Assembly: GCA_963855995.1 (NCBI GenBank)
Contig: OY979721.1
Coordinates: 4,030,001 to 4,094,000, forward strand
Length of the DNA stretch: 64,000 nucleotides
Direction of reading: 5' to 3'
DNA from: Muricea muricata
Lineage: Eukaryota; Cnidaria; Anthozoa; Malacalcyonacea; Plexauridae
The notes beneath the pieces were generated by a model. The model did no database searches, was not told the DNA's origin, and saw only the letters and a program-made list of their open reading frames with translations. The position numbers and the translations under genes were made by a program. This document shows positions 32,766-45,544 of the stretch, in pieces (position 1 is the first letter of the stretch; each line of letters begins with the position of its first letter).

Positions 32766-33380
32766 ACATGCAAGATTTTAAGTTTTACTTACGTTTCTAC
32801 TGACTCTTTGTAGCTCGAAAAGTCTTAACACGAAGCTATAACGAAATGCGTGAAAAAATTAGGACGTTTGACAGCATAAAAAGGTCCAGTAGAAGGGTAA
32901 ATAAGTGAATTAACTGAAATTAGCTACGCTGGCCATGCACTTCGGAAAAAAAGCTTGCAGCTTTGAAGGAATAATATGGTGGTCTCATTTATGAACATAT
33001 ATAGCATCTTTACAGGGATCTATTTTAGCACGGCTCGAAATACTGTATTATTTAATAACAGCAAAATAATAAGGTAAACACAGGCGTACCACAATTAGAT
33101 TTCATTTGATCAAATTTATTACATAGGAAAACAAAGGACTATATGAGAAGCTATCCAATTATTAAAATTTCAATTTAATCAGCATTTCATGAATCTAATT
33201 AGTAAATGTCTGCCTGCATACATACACAATGCGTTCTGTAGTGTATGGATAGCTTTATTGCTTTTAAATTGTAATCTCATGAGGTCTAGTCATTCAGTTA
33301 GCTCGACCCCATATGATAACGTAATAAAAATTGTAACGTAACGAAATTACCCATAATCAAGTAGATTTCCACTGATTTAA

Positions 33381-33915
33381 GTACAAATCACACCATGATC
33401 AAGTAGTTTTCTACTTGACTAATGTGGAAATCACTTGAAGAACATCACCCAATATATATAATCTACCTGAGAACAAATCCCACCATGATTAAGTAGTTTT
33501 CTACTTGTCTGATGTGGACATCACTTGGAGAACATCACCCAATATATATAATCTACCTGAGTACAAATCCCACCATGATCAAATAGTTTTCTACTTGTCT
33601 AATATGGACATCACTTGAAGAACATCACACAGTATATATTTGTATATATAATCTACCTGAGCACAAATCCCACCATGATCAAATGGTTTTCTACTTGTCT
33701 AATGTGAACATCACTTAGAGAACATCACCCAATATATTTATAATCTACCTGAGTACAAATCCCGCCATGATCAAATGGTTTTCTACTTGTCTAATGTGGA
33801 CATCGCTTGGAGAACATCACCCAATACATATAATCTACGCGAGTACAAATCCCACAATGATCAAGTAGTACTCTATTTGCCATGCAAGTATGGACATAAC
33901 TTGCTTGGAGAATCT
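33381..33915 (+). repeat. Minisatellite family E, array 1 (90-bp unit, six copies)
   Basis: Units start at 33381, 33471, 33561, 33661, 33753 and 33843. Each contains CCACCATGATCAAGTAGTTT, TCTACTTGTCTAATGTGGAC and AACATCACCCAATATATATA. Unit 3 is 100 bp through expansion of its TA-rich part. The last unit is diverged and truncated. Confidence 0.85.
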
Positions 33916-34599
33916 CAGCCTTTGATGGGCAGCGCTTAGCAACACTTAATCACTCGAATTCACAACAAAGTGAACATTTGAATAAAACCATGATAATTTT
34001 CATGAGGCAGATAACATGTATAAAAAGATCAAGAATCAAATGCGATGACCTTTAGACCTTATAGTAACATTTCAACAAATCGCGTTATAAAACGGCTCCC
34101 CCTTAAGCAGTTCTCTATACTTTACTTATCGGCCTATACATTAAATATTGAGACTCCGCAAACTGAATAATTTAACACGCTCATTAACGTTGTCAACTGT
34201 TACAAAACAACATCAAAACAATGATATGAAAATATCAAAATAATACAGCAACAATACTCCAACAAAGAAATATCATTGGAAATTGTATACGCACAAATCA
34301 TGCGGCCTGTACGTATGTAGAAAAACATTGTCTTTCGTTGTATTGTTTTTGTTTATGTGCACTACCACTCAAGATAGATACGCAATTGCATTTCCACTGC
34401 ACCGGAGTGCAGTAATTTTTGGAAATCTTCATGCAAGTTTGCCACAGCAACACGAATAACATCCGAGGTCTCGAAATGGTTTTTGTTAAAATTTCTTCGC
34501 GGTGTTGGAAATATTTGAGTTTATATGTAAGCACGCGTGAACAAGTCGAAAAACTGTAACGGACCTAACCGTGTAACATGCACACACAGCAGGAGACGC

Positions 34600-35060
34600 C
34601 ACAGGCTTTATCCCAGTTGTGGATTTCACCGGCTTGATGCAAGTTTGTCATCAAGTTTGATCAAGCCTTTTGCTTCATCGGGTTGCATCAAGTCTGTGGA
34701 AATCAGGCTACATAGCAAAAAGCGCACAAGTTCCAGCAAGCTGCCTTGTTACCTTGCAGTTATCAAGCCATATATCCGGATGCGTTCGCAACGCTTGCTC
34801 TGGCTTGATGATAACAAGTCTGCTGGAAGTTGTCAACCGGCTTGATGCAAGCTGATTCTCAAGATTTTTTATCCACAACTTGATGTAATTTGTTTTAACA
34901 ACTTGGAGCAAGTCTGCAATACCAAGTTGCATCAAGTCCGATTTTCACATACTTCATGTAACTTGATGAAGGCAAAAGGCTTGATATAAAGCCTGATGAA
35001 AAACTTTCTTCAAGCTGGTAAAATCTACAGCTTGCATCAAATCTGTCGCGTTTCTGATTG
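34600..35060. repeat. CTTGATGCAAG/CATCAAG-rich irregular repeat
   Basis: Many copies of CTTGATGCAAGT, GCATCAAGTCTG and CATCAAGCC in both orientations, giving many short hairpins. No gene seen. It lies between the two family E arrays. Confidence 0.55.
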
Positions 35061-35497
35061 TATATGTCATTATTATGCATGATTATTATTATTGTTACAA
35101 TGTAAAATTAGATGAAATTACCTATTAATCTTAAAACGCTAAGCGAAAAACACAAATTATATTTGGTAACAGATCATATTCCAAAAGAAGATACCTTATC
35201 ATATGGTCTAATATTATCATATGAAAAACCTTGTTTTGGCGAGCGAGCTCCCACCAGAAATATCATAAAAATAAAATAATCATAAAGTTTTTTTAAGACA
35301 ACGGCGTTTGAGTGGGTCTCTTTTCACTTATTAACTGCAGCTTGCTATTTCTGTATGCTGATTATAATTTCAAATTTCAACAAGCACTCATATGCATTGT
35401 GTTAGCGAGGTAAAGCAACTAAATTTAAGGCAAGCGCATTACAGAATTGCAAATGCGATCAATGTTTCTTGTCTTATTTTTTTCCATAAACACACTG

Positions 35498-35895
35498 AAG
35501 TAAAATCCCACCATAATCAAATAGTTTTCTACTTGTATGATGCGGAAATCACTTGGAGAACATCACCCAATATATATAATCTACCTGAGTACAAATCCCA
35601 CCATGATCAAATAGTTCTCTACTGGTCTAATGTGGACATCACTTGAAGAACATCACCCATTATATATAATCTACCTGAGTACAAATCCCACCATGATCAA
35701 ATAGTTTTCTACTAGTCTAATGTGGACATCACTTGGAGAACATCACCCAATATATACAATCTACCTGAGTACAAATTCCACCTTGATCAAATAGTTTTCT
35801 ACTTGTCTGAGGTGGACATATCACTTGGTTAACATCACGCAATACATATAATCCACCTGAGCACAAATCTCAAGTAGTTATCTACCCGTCTTATG
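35498..35895 (+). repeat. Minisatellite family E, array 2 (90-bp unit, four to five copies)
   Basis: The same unit and orientation as 33381-33915, 1.6 kb further on, ending in a shortened copy near 35880. The intervening DNA is unrelated. Confidence 0.85.
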
Positions 35896-36534
35896 CAGAC
35901 ATCAGAGCACATTCATTAAACTCTAAAATCTCCTAGGGATTCAAATCACGGGACATAAAAAACCTTACCCAAAATTTTCCCTAATCTTCGTCGAAACCAA
36001 AGAAAAAACCAAGTAAAACTGTCTCAAAATATTTTGGAAGTCTTGATTTTTCATTAAAAAATCCTCAAACAGCAAGTTTTATACACCTCAAATCGTCGCA
36101 ACGCTTTATCTCAAAACGCCTTTCACTTTTCAACTGTTGATTTAATAATTGAACACGCGCGGTCGGTATGTTTTTGAAGTAATTGTCTCAGATACAAGGA
36201 CACAACAGTCTTAATTGCGACTACCCGTTCGTGTGGATAATTTCGATTTATAATTACGGTATGAAGATACGAATCACGCTTACTGATTAAAGGCTTACAG
36301 TCACCTGCTGAGCGATGTATTTTAAGGACGATCATATCAGAGTTGAGAATCTAAATGAGAATCTAAATCTAAACTGATCTAAATGCATTAATCTGGAGTG
36401 CATTGTTAAACACGTGTGAAGGAGATTGGCAGGACGGGTGACAGTGAACGGAAAGCGCGGTTACATTTAAAGTGTAAATGTGTGCAAATTAAACATCTCG
36501 AAAACAGTTTAGTGAGAGATCTATCCACAGGACA

Positions 36535-36650
36535 GTATAAATAAAGTTAGTTTAAATTTCCTCCTGTAGTAACACTAGATCAATAAGAGACGATCCTTAC
36601 TGGACCTCTAGGAAAAACAGTTTGGAACTGATAGAGTTATCCAGTGGGAT
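36535..36650 (+). repeat. Tandem repeat family D, single copy
   Basis: One unit in the same orientation as array 1: CCTCCTGTAGTAACACTAGA, then GAGACGATCCTTACTGGACC and GAACTGATAGAGTTATCCAG. Confidence 0.68.
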
Positions 36651-36654
36651 GGAA

Positions 36655-38865
36655 TTGCTCCTCGATATGGTTAGCAGATCGACTTCACGATGCCAGACTA
36701 TTACTGTAGTTTCAATCATTCCAGTGTTTCTATGTTCCTCCCATAAAAATGTGCATGATATTCATGTATGTCATCGCGCAGGTCAGGAAATTCAAATACC
36801 AAACTGCTTTCTAATAAAATATACAACAAATATTGTGGAGAAACACACTTGACGACAGAAAAATCATCTGTGCCTTGAAATCGAACCCCGTTTCATATCT
36901 GGACGCATTTACCGCGCTAATAAACATAACAATAATGCGTACAACATTGCGTTGAGAGCGCGCTGATAAAATTCTCGTTTCTTACGATTTTGGCAACATG
37001 TGTTGGCCATTCGCAACCGCCGCGTACATCAACGACATTTAAATGACTCGATCGGTGTTTTTTGGCTTCTTAATTAGTGATGAAAATATTAAAACACAAT
37101 TTCGTGATGTCACGACCTTACACACAAATTTTGCTAAGGCTTAAGACAGCTTGTTACACGCTGGAAGTATCGGTCGTGTTGGTTCGTTGGAGTCCGCGCC
37201 AGAAGCATAGGGGAGTGTATATACGAAGAAGAAGGTCGACAGTTTTGATGAAGTTTTGCTTCAGTGGTCACTTGCCCGTGGCAATAAATGCTTGACTGTT
37301 TTAACGTAAACAACGTGTAGGACAAACTGAAACAGCGAATTTGAAGAAAGGAAAACATTGTGCTGTGAGAACAGGTATGTGTTTTGAAAGCTTTATGAAC
37401 TTAGCAAATTGTGCGTCTTGTGAAATTACGCTAAAGACATAGCATGCAGACGTATTATTATTTGTTAATAAGCGCGCGTTTATGATATGGGTTCAAAGTA
37501 TGACTCAACTTATCATTGATATGATAAACACAGGCAAATGTGGCCATAGTTATCGAGATCGCTCGACGCTTGATTCACGGAGCATTCCAAAAACCAATAC
37601 GCGATGCCATACAATTCTACTAATTTTTGATAATTCCATTATCTCCGAGTGGTCATCGTGTGCAAATCAGCATAAAATGCGTCGGCATCATTATCCAAGC
37701 GGTGCATTACCCAACAATATTGGCATTTTTTTAGATTTTCGCGTAATATGTTAATGAGTACGGCCTGCAGTTTAAAATGCTGCCCTACTGCCCACTGCCA
37801 AGACGAGAGAGAGGTTTGTAGAAACTGTTGAACTGAAATCCAAGATCGTTTTTATTCTTTAGTCCTATAAGTGGTACTGGCAACGTCAAGATCGAACTCA
37901 CGATCTCAGAGATGTAATACTTTTCCCCGGGCTACGATTTGTAGCCTGCGGTTGCTGCCACTGAAGCCCGTTAAGCAATTACCCTAGATGACTGACTGAT
38001 ACAGCCCAAATACATGCATGGCGGATTTGTACGGTTGAAAGATTTACATATGTAGCGCGTGTTTGAGTTTATCAATGATCGCACATGTTTTAATTAAGTC
38101 CTTTATCAGCGTTTTACACAACGTTTTCTACCCTACATAGTCATAACGTTTACCAATACATCAGCGCACTTACAGCTCAATGAGATTTGAATTGCGACAT
38201 CTTTTTACGCGAGATTTAACGTTCAATTCACAAAGCGCGCTCAGCAAAAACGACAATAGAAGAAAAAATGTTGCGAATTATATCTTCGGATTGAGAGATG
38301 AAAGGTGTAGGCAATGACCGAAATAGCGGAAATTTTCTTTGAATTAAGTGATCAAACGAAAAAAAAAATGCTGATGTCAAATATACCAAATGCCATTGAT
38401 GTTCATATCATATATCTGATGCGAATAAATATATGAACGTTTATTGGCCGTAGAATGGATTTTGCTTTTCCATAACATTGTATATCTTCATACAATGAAA
38501 AATGTCCGGAAAATGCATGGATTCTGGTAAAATCCATATCATATATCTGCTTCGACACATCCATATGGTAAAAATTTCATTCCATACTATATGGATTGTC
38601 AATTTTTTTTAGTATTTATGCGCACATCGCTGTAAGTGAATTGTTAAACTCTTTTATCAAAGGTAAATTATCTTCGGTCGACAACAATCATTTTGTTATG
38701 AACAGTTGCTAACGGAGGTTGCTATAACGGAGGCTGCTCATTAAATCAACAAGAGTTGAAGACAAAATCTATAACATTGAATTGTAAAAATCCGCATTTG
38801 GGAGATATTTCCAGTGTTCATAGCTTAATTTTTTTGAAAAAATAGCGAATTGCTTAATACATTAT
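36655..38865. other. Intergenic, no gene seen
   Basis: A TATATA box at 37216-37222 followed by AGAACAG and a GTATGT donor at about 37375 could be a leader exon of a plus-strand gene, but no coding exon follows that I can recognise. 37880-37985 has a weak tRNA-like stretch on the minus strand. Confidence 0.4.
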
Positions 38866-38869
38866 CAGA

Positions 38870-39360
38870 GGAGTGGTCACTAGACATGTAATTTATCTAA
38901 AAATGTAAATTGTTTAACATTGTTCTATGGCATGCCTACCTCATAGGAGTTGTGACTAGAAATGTAATTTATCTAAAAATGTAAATGTTTTATGATACGC
39001 CTACTGTAACTAGACGTGTTAGTTATCTGCGAATTAGTTACCTTTTATGCTGATACACTATAACAACAGTGGTACCTAGACAGGCAAGTTATCTAAGAGA
39101 ATGTAAATTGTTCAACATCGCTCCATTCCATGCCTCAGTTATCAGAACATGCAGTGGTAAATGTCCAGACATGCATTTAAGTTATCTGAAAAAGTGAATG
39201 GTTAGCTTTCTTTCGTTCTATGCTTGCACTATCATGGAACCGTGGTAACTAAACATGTAAGTTCTCTGAAAATTTGAACTGGTTGTTCTATTCTATGCTT
39301 TCATTATCAGAGCTGTAATAAATAGGCGAGTAAGTTATCTCAAAAAATGAATTGGTCTCA
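38870..39360 (+). repeat. Tandem repeat family F (about 85-bp unit)
   Basis: About six diverged copies of a unit with GGTAACTAGACATGTAAGTT, then ATCTGAAAATGTAAATTG, a CTATTCCATGCCTAC-like stretch and TTATCAG. Confidence 0.65.
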
Positions 39361-39424
39361 ATTTTTATACGAACATTTGCCAACCAAGCATATTCCATCA
39401 GAAATGCTTATATATTACCAAAAC

Positions 39425-39790
39425 ATTCGCCGATTCTTTACAATTGTGCATGGAGTACCGTAAAGTTCAAATGTGGGACCTATTTTCTTTTCACTTATGA
39501 AACACCGACATTGTTCACTAAACAACACGAAAAATCTATTTGTTTACGAAGTTTTCCCCGCCTAAATTCGCGTATAAGCCTTCTACGATGACATCAAACT
39601 CAGTTGTCTTTGGAGTACACCAAGGTTCAATTGTGGGACCATTTTCATAAAACACACTAGCACTCTTTACCCAACAACACGAATTTGCATAGTTTTCAAG
39701 AAGTTTTAACGTTAAATGATCTATATTCCCCCACTAAACTCTCGCATCAACAATTTGTCTTGAGATGTCAGAACTCGATTGGACTATGAA
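39425..39790 (+). repeat. Two-copy tandem repeat (about 185-bp unit)
   Basis: Two copies sharing GGAGTAC.....AAGTTCAA, GTGGGACC.ATTTTC, ACTAAACAACACGAA-like and GAAGTTTT segments. Unrecognised. Confidence 0.45.
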
Positions 39791-40839
39791 TTTTTAACTG
39801 GAAAAGTCAGGCTTTTTTCCCACGTTGTTTGCAACGGTTTACCGGATGTCATGTTGTCCTAGTAACTAATAAATGTTTCAAACAAAAACAGTATCATCTA
39901 AATTTAGTCAATCGTGAAAAACATTTGTCAAATACATTGTAAATGCTATCAAGGATTTCAACAACTATATATATTTAGTATGAGAGATGTATAACTTAAT
40001 AATGGTGTTGAAAGAAATCATTTGTTGCCTTAACATAATGAATATAATGTCTGCGCCTGTGAATTGAATTGAATCTCGTTCATTATTCAATTCCGTTAAA
40101 TAACATTTCCTCAGTAATGCGTCAGCATGCAAATTTATAATAATAAACAAGTTGGCCAAGCTGCCCTATATTTGATGTGTTAAAAGATGACTAAGTTGTC
40201 TTCTATATTAACTATCTTTAGTTGCTATACAATATACCGCCCTCTCTGTCTCTCTTCTCTATAATTCAGACTGAATTAACATCACGTTTACTGAACCGTT
40301 CGTTAATTTAAGGCACGTTAAATGGTTTGCAGGAATATTTAATTGTTTGTCGCTTACTACTGTTTATTGCTTACGATCAAGCGTTTTGTCTAACGTTACC
40401 ATTTCCTCTTTCCAAAAATGGTTTCCGTACAGTCAAAACTAAAACATCTGGCAAGAAACTAATTTTACTGAGTAAAAAATCTGGATGAACAAAAAATTGT
40501 AAAACCTTTATCCGTTCTTAAATGCTTGTTGATCCCAATAAAGATTCAGTAAGAATCACCAGCTATAATGATACAGTGTTATTACAGCAGCGAATCTTAA
40601 CTGAACACAGTTCCAACAGTTCTTCCTAGTACCATGCAGCAGTCCAGTAAGGCTATTTTTAGTCCATTCAGTCAGCAGGATTCTGCTGTATTTGGTGGGA
40701 AGCTTCGTGCAACTGTGCATGGTAAAATAAATGTTCTCGACTGGAGAGGATTTAACTAAGATAACGATTTACATGGGTGGGTCCTATACAGCAATATGCT
40801 TACAAACACTGAGACAAATGGAATCCATATAGTACAGAT

Positions 40840-40985
40840 GTGTCGAATTAGATATGGTGTCGATTTGGCTAGAATCCATGTTAGCCAGACATTACCCTAT
40901 AGTATACGTAAACATACAACTAATATGAAAAATCAAAATCTAATCCATTTTACTTCCAGTAGAGGTCCATACAATTTCCATACTA
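40840..40985 (+). repeat. Dispersed repeat family G, copy 1
   Basis: Shares TATGGTGTCGATTTGGCTAG with AATCCATGTTAGCCAGACATT and ATCAAAATCTAATCCATTTT then ACTTCCAGTAGAGGTCCAT. About 140 bp are common to copies at 45.0 and 47.1 kb. Confidence 0.5.
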
Positions 40986-41354
40986 CACATTTTTAAATTC
41001 TTTTCAGGGTAAATGTCCCAATGAAACGCGAAAACTTAACTTAAACAAAAAATCTGTAAAATAAACTGTAAAAATCTGTAAGTAAACAAGCTTGTTATAA
41101 TTTATAGTTTGTAAAAACTTTGTTTTCTTCTAGGTTTTCCCGTACGTTTTTTTAGTAAGTATAAAAAATTGAAGCGACCATATTATAAGCCATATTATCT
41201 GTTTTGGATCTATCACTTGGCCTCTTGACATTCAAGTGGTCGTTAATGAATTTCTAAGATTTCACTACGCTAATATTGAATATAACAGTGTTAAGTTCTT
41301 CAACAGTTATGGGGGGGCGTCTCTTTTACTATGATTACATTATTGTAAAAATTT

Positions 41355-42165
41355 GTGTCTAGGATACGTAGCGAGCTCGATAAAGGGGGTGATTATGTCT
41401 TGCCTGATTGATTTTTTAAGCTGTCAGTGTGGACGATACAAGTACATGAATATGAATCCTCTCATGTATCAAATACTATAAAATGAATGATGCTTTCGTT
41501 ACTTTTACATGAAATTAAATATAATAACATGATAAGTGAGACAGTTATAAAAAATTCAAGAAGTCATATATCATGATGCTAAATGATTTTATCAATGTTA
41601 TCAACAAATTGTACGATGTACAAAATATTATTTCATAATTACTAGTCTTTTTTTAAACTAAATTTGGACTGCAGTTATGTCAGTCACTATGCAGTAACAG
41701 TTCTTTTTACTAAGTTGATTATTTATTTGTATTATGTTTGTGTCTAGGAGACTTTTCGAAAAGTTGATAGCGAGGGATTCTTTTTTTTGGGGGGGGTTCT
41801 TATGCTCATGCCCTGTATAATTGATTTCTTTCGGCTGTTGACGATACAAATATATGATAATATGAATATAGTATATAAAGTGAACGATATTTGTTTCATT
41901 TTTATATCGACTTCGATTGAATAACATGAGCAGTGAGATGGTTATAAAAATTCCAATATGTAGTCATATATCATGATTTGAACTGATCTTATCAATCGAT
42001 TATCAACAAATTGTGCAACAAAATATTGTTTCATAATGACTAGTACCTAACACAACCATATTAGGAGAGTGGTTAAGTCAGTCATGCAGCAACCTGACCT
42101 TAATTCAACCATATTAGGACTGTGGTTAACTTAACCACACTTTTACTAAGTTGATTATTTAACTA
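41355..42165 (+). repeat. Tandem duplication of a 390-bp segment
   Basis: Unit 1 (about 41355-41735) and unit 2 (about 41736-42165) share GTGTCTAGGA, a GACGATACAA segment, AGTCATATATCATGAT, TATCAACAAATTGT and TTTTTACTAAGTTGATTATTT in order. They are well diverged. Unit 2 carries an extra ACCATATTAGGA duplication near its end. Confidence 0.6.
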
Positions 42166-42298
42166 AGTGCACTTAAAGGTTGCATGGCATTAGGCCTACA
42201 TGAGAAATACATGAGACGAAAGATTATCTTCTATTAAACTGTATTACAAAAACTACATTGAAAGTTTTGTATAATTTTTACAAAAACAAGAATGAATT

Positions 42299-42727
42299 GG
42301 TCAAGGCTATTTCAGATACCTTGAAGCAGATCGGTCCCAGTACTTTCGTAAAATTTCACACGGCCAACACAGTGGACTTAGACGTAAGCGTACTGTTTTG
42401 CTATACTAAACTTTACTAGCAAAAGGTATTATATTTAAGACTATTCTCACTCACTGGGACTGTATCTACTTCACCAAATTTAGCTAAAGCGCGAGCCCGA
42501 AGGGCGCGAGTAATGATTGTCGCGCTACGCGCTCCCTCTTTAGCTAAATTTGGTGAAGTAGATACAGTCCCAGTGAGTGAGAATAGTCTTAAATATAATA
42601 CCTTTTGCTAGTAAAGTTTAGTATAGCAAAACAGTACGCTTATGTTCAAGTCCACTGTGTTGGCCGTGTGAAATTAACGAAAGTACTGGGACCGATCTGC
42701 TTCAAGGTATCTGAAATAGCCTTGACC
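42299..42727. mobile_element. Near-perfect foldback transposon with 9-bp target duplication
   Basis: A 429-bp element made of two arms of about 190 bp around a 50-bp GC-rich centre (42490-42538) that itself holds short hairpins. The ends are GGTCAAGGCTATTTCAGATA and its complement. The arms differ at only a few positions (around 42350, 42381 and 42386). The flanks are the exact 9-bp repeat GAATGAATT (42290-42298 and 42728-42736), as expected for Mutator-like elements. There is no coding capacity. The arm identity suggests it is young or is being homogenised. Confidence 0.85.
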
Positions 42728-44984
42728 GAATGAATTGTGTCACAAGAAAAAAAACAAAACTATATTGAAATGTATATATATAGCCATAATATAAATTAGA
42801 ACTGTTGTCTACTTCTCAAACTGTTTTCAAGTTTTACGCTGTTAAACACCCATTTTAAAGGCTAAAATCGGACATGCACTAGTTCAGTTTGTTGCGCGAT
42901 TTTGGTTCAATCTTCACAGTTGAGAACAAAAATAATACGAAAACTATTCGAAGAATTTTGGAACAGATCTTATAGTTTTTTGTGCTCTATCTGATGATAC
43001 AGCTGGTCAATTTTTGTTATCGTTAAATACTAAATTTTGTTTTTTTGCTGCAGCAACACAATTTAATAGAAGGTATTAATCCATAGATCACCCATTTTCT
43101 CAGTATCTGCATGGCAAGTTTTTTCACATGGGAAGGTTTTTAGAGCAATGTGTCTGTATGTCTTTCAAATAATTCTAACAGTTTTGGGCAATGGTCAACG
43201 TACATCCTATCCATCTATCGGGATGGGCCTAAACTAATTAGCTAGCCGCACTTCAGCCGAGGAGCTAGAATACTTTACATTCCGTGTAGTTAGTCAACCA
43301 TTTGGGTGACATGCAATAAAGCATATGTTCTGGTTTCGGCTGTTTGTTTATCTGTTTAAAATACGAGCTTTAAGTATTTATGTACTTCAGATAAGCCACA
43401 GGACTATGGAACATGCACTTGACGCGTGAATTGAAGACAAGCAATTCATGTTCTTTGGGACTGATAACATCTTGTCTGGAATATTGACCACAAAATAAAC
43501 TACATACTAAATGTTGCCAATTAACTACATAAGATGCATCGTCGCTTCGTGCGCATACAAAAAGACAACAAACGAAAATACAGAGCAAGTTTTTTTTTAA
43601 AAAAGGTGAGTGTTAAGATTATATGTGAATAGTGCAGTGAAAAAATCTTAATTTCGAGTGCACGGAAATCGTACAAATATCGAAATTCAAGCCACGAGCA
43701 GTTGTGAAAAATGTATCATCAACTATTATGTTCCCCGCAATAAGTAAAATTTTCAATACCATGCAATATTTTTAGATTTACTAAAGTCAAATTTACTTCT
43801 ACCGAAGCAAAAACTGAGGTGTTACGTTATTGAGTACTTTCCTGAACACTGAATAGAAGAGTAGGCCCCAGGCATTCATGAAGTACCTGTTTTACTGAAG
43901 CATACTTTGCATTCATTTATCACACAAACCTCGACTGGAATTTTCAATATAAAGCTTGACATTTTTTAAGACAAACAGCATTGCTGTTTTTTGCTGACAA
44001 TTTGACGCCCTTAAATAGGGAAATTTTCTGTTCGCATCCAGCTACTGCGGACTCTCGCTATTACGGACAGTATATGATGGGCCCCTGCATGAGTGCCCTT
44101 TAGGCAGTGGGAATATTTTCTCTCTTCCACAAATATTCAAATAGTGTACACGTTATTATATTGTATGTAAGTTCATTGACATATAGTATGTATGTAAATC
44201 ACTTGTATATGTTATTTATACAATATTGGCAATAATTTGTAAACCAGAATTTACATAGTATGTAAGAAAATCGATTTCACTGGAAAAATTGACTTTTTCC
44301 ATTCCTTACATTACCAAAAAACAAACCATAGAGTTAATAAACTATTGGAAATCTTGAACATGTACATTTATAGACTGTAACTAAATATAATTTACAAATA
44401 AATTATACAAAGAAAACATTTCCAGTGAGGTTGGCTATATAATATGAGTTGCTACTTATACTGTGAAATGGGCGGGTAAGCAATTCATACACGCGTGATT
44501 TGAAGCATGTTTGCATCACAATGAGGTACTCCACATGCATGAAGTATTTATATTAGAATTAGGCCAACACATTTCTTACACAAACGAGCGCGCAGATTTC
44601 AATACTTGATAAAGGTTGTCTTTATTTTCTGAGCGACAAACAAGATAAGGAAATATTTTATCAGTTTTTTTCTATCACAAGCAAGTTTAATTGTGTAATT
44701 ATTTGTCTTTATAATAATTTCGTCGGATATTGGTTGTGCAATAATTTTCCACATGCAGTGTATGTAAATATATAATTAAGGCAGTTTATCAGGAAAATCT
44801 ATAATCACAATGCCATTCTTTTCATTTATTACTTTGAAAAACGAGTGTTTGTGTGACTATTCCTGTTGCAAACAAACGAGAAGGCTTGTTTTAAATTTAC
44901 CTTTTTACCAAAATACATTAAAACGTTTGAACGGTGTCTCAGGACCTTATCATTAAAAAACAACTGGATGTCTTCCATACTACT

Positions 44985-45125
44985 TGCAGAATTCAATGGT
45001 ATGGATTTTGTCAGAATCCATCGATTGACCTGCAGACATTTTCTACATGCATGACAGAAATATACAATTTTTATGAAGAATCAAAATCTATTCTACTTCC
45101 AATAAACGTCCATGCATTAAACGTT
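44985..45125 (+). repeat. Dispersed repeat family G, copy 2
   Basis: Contains GAATTCAATGGTATGGATTT, GACATTTTCTACATGCATG and ATCTATTCTACTTCCAATAA. One frame reads EIYNFYEESKSILLPINVH, close to EIYDYYRKSKIILLPVKVH in copy 3. Confidence 0.5.
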
Positions 45126-45424
45126 CTCTGCATTGCGGGATTACAAGATAACTGTTGTTAAAATTATTGCTCAACTATTGAACAACATTTTTGTTTTTTT
45201 ATCTCATTTTGTAAAACATCGTAGTTGTTCATTTTTGAAACGGAATTACGCAACACTTATCGAAAATTAAATGCTCTATCGCCAAAGCAAACAAAACATT
45301 GATATACGTCAAAATAAGGAATAAAAATATAACCCCATTGACGATGGGGTGAACTCTTTAGAGAGGAATGGGATAAAAATCTTTCGAAGCGTTTGGCGCT
45401 TCCTGCCTCTCAACGAACAACTAG

Positions 45425-45544
45425 CTAATCAAGTCTAGTTTGCCGTTTCACGGGAGAGAGTTGCCGTAGTTTATCTCTCCTGTGCTTCGAGCGTTCTTCT
45501 CTAGGTGTACGTACTCCGATTGTGTTCCTCTTAGTAGCCATCAT
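45425..45544 (-). CDS. Short basic ORF followed by two hairpins, unrecognised
   Basis: Starts with tandem ATGs (MMATKRNTIGVRTPREERSK), then HRRDKLRQLSPVKRQTRLD and a TAG stop: 39 residues, very rich in Lys and Arg. Downstream on the same strand are GAAGCG-CCAAA-CGCTTC and ACCCCAT-CGTCA-ATGGGGT hairpins with GATTTTTATCCC between them. Composition is less AT-rich than its surroundings. It could be a transposon remnant, an exon or chance; I do not recognise it. Confidence 0.2.
   Translation of the reverse strand: MMATKRNTIGVRTPREERSKHRRDKLRQLSPVKRQTRLD

Noticed and set aside
37880-37985. tRNA-like stretch on the minus strand with GAGTTCGATCTT
   Set aside because: Box B is imperfect and no cloverleaf can be drawn; at most a degraded SINE.
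43370-43588. Minus-strand frame with a signal-peptide-like LCIFVCCLFVCA start
   Set aside because: It begins at TTG without an ATG, and no gene context supports it.
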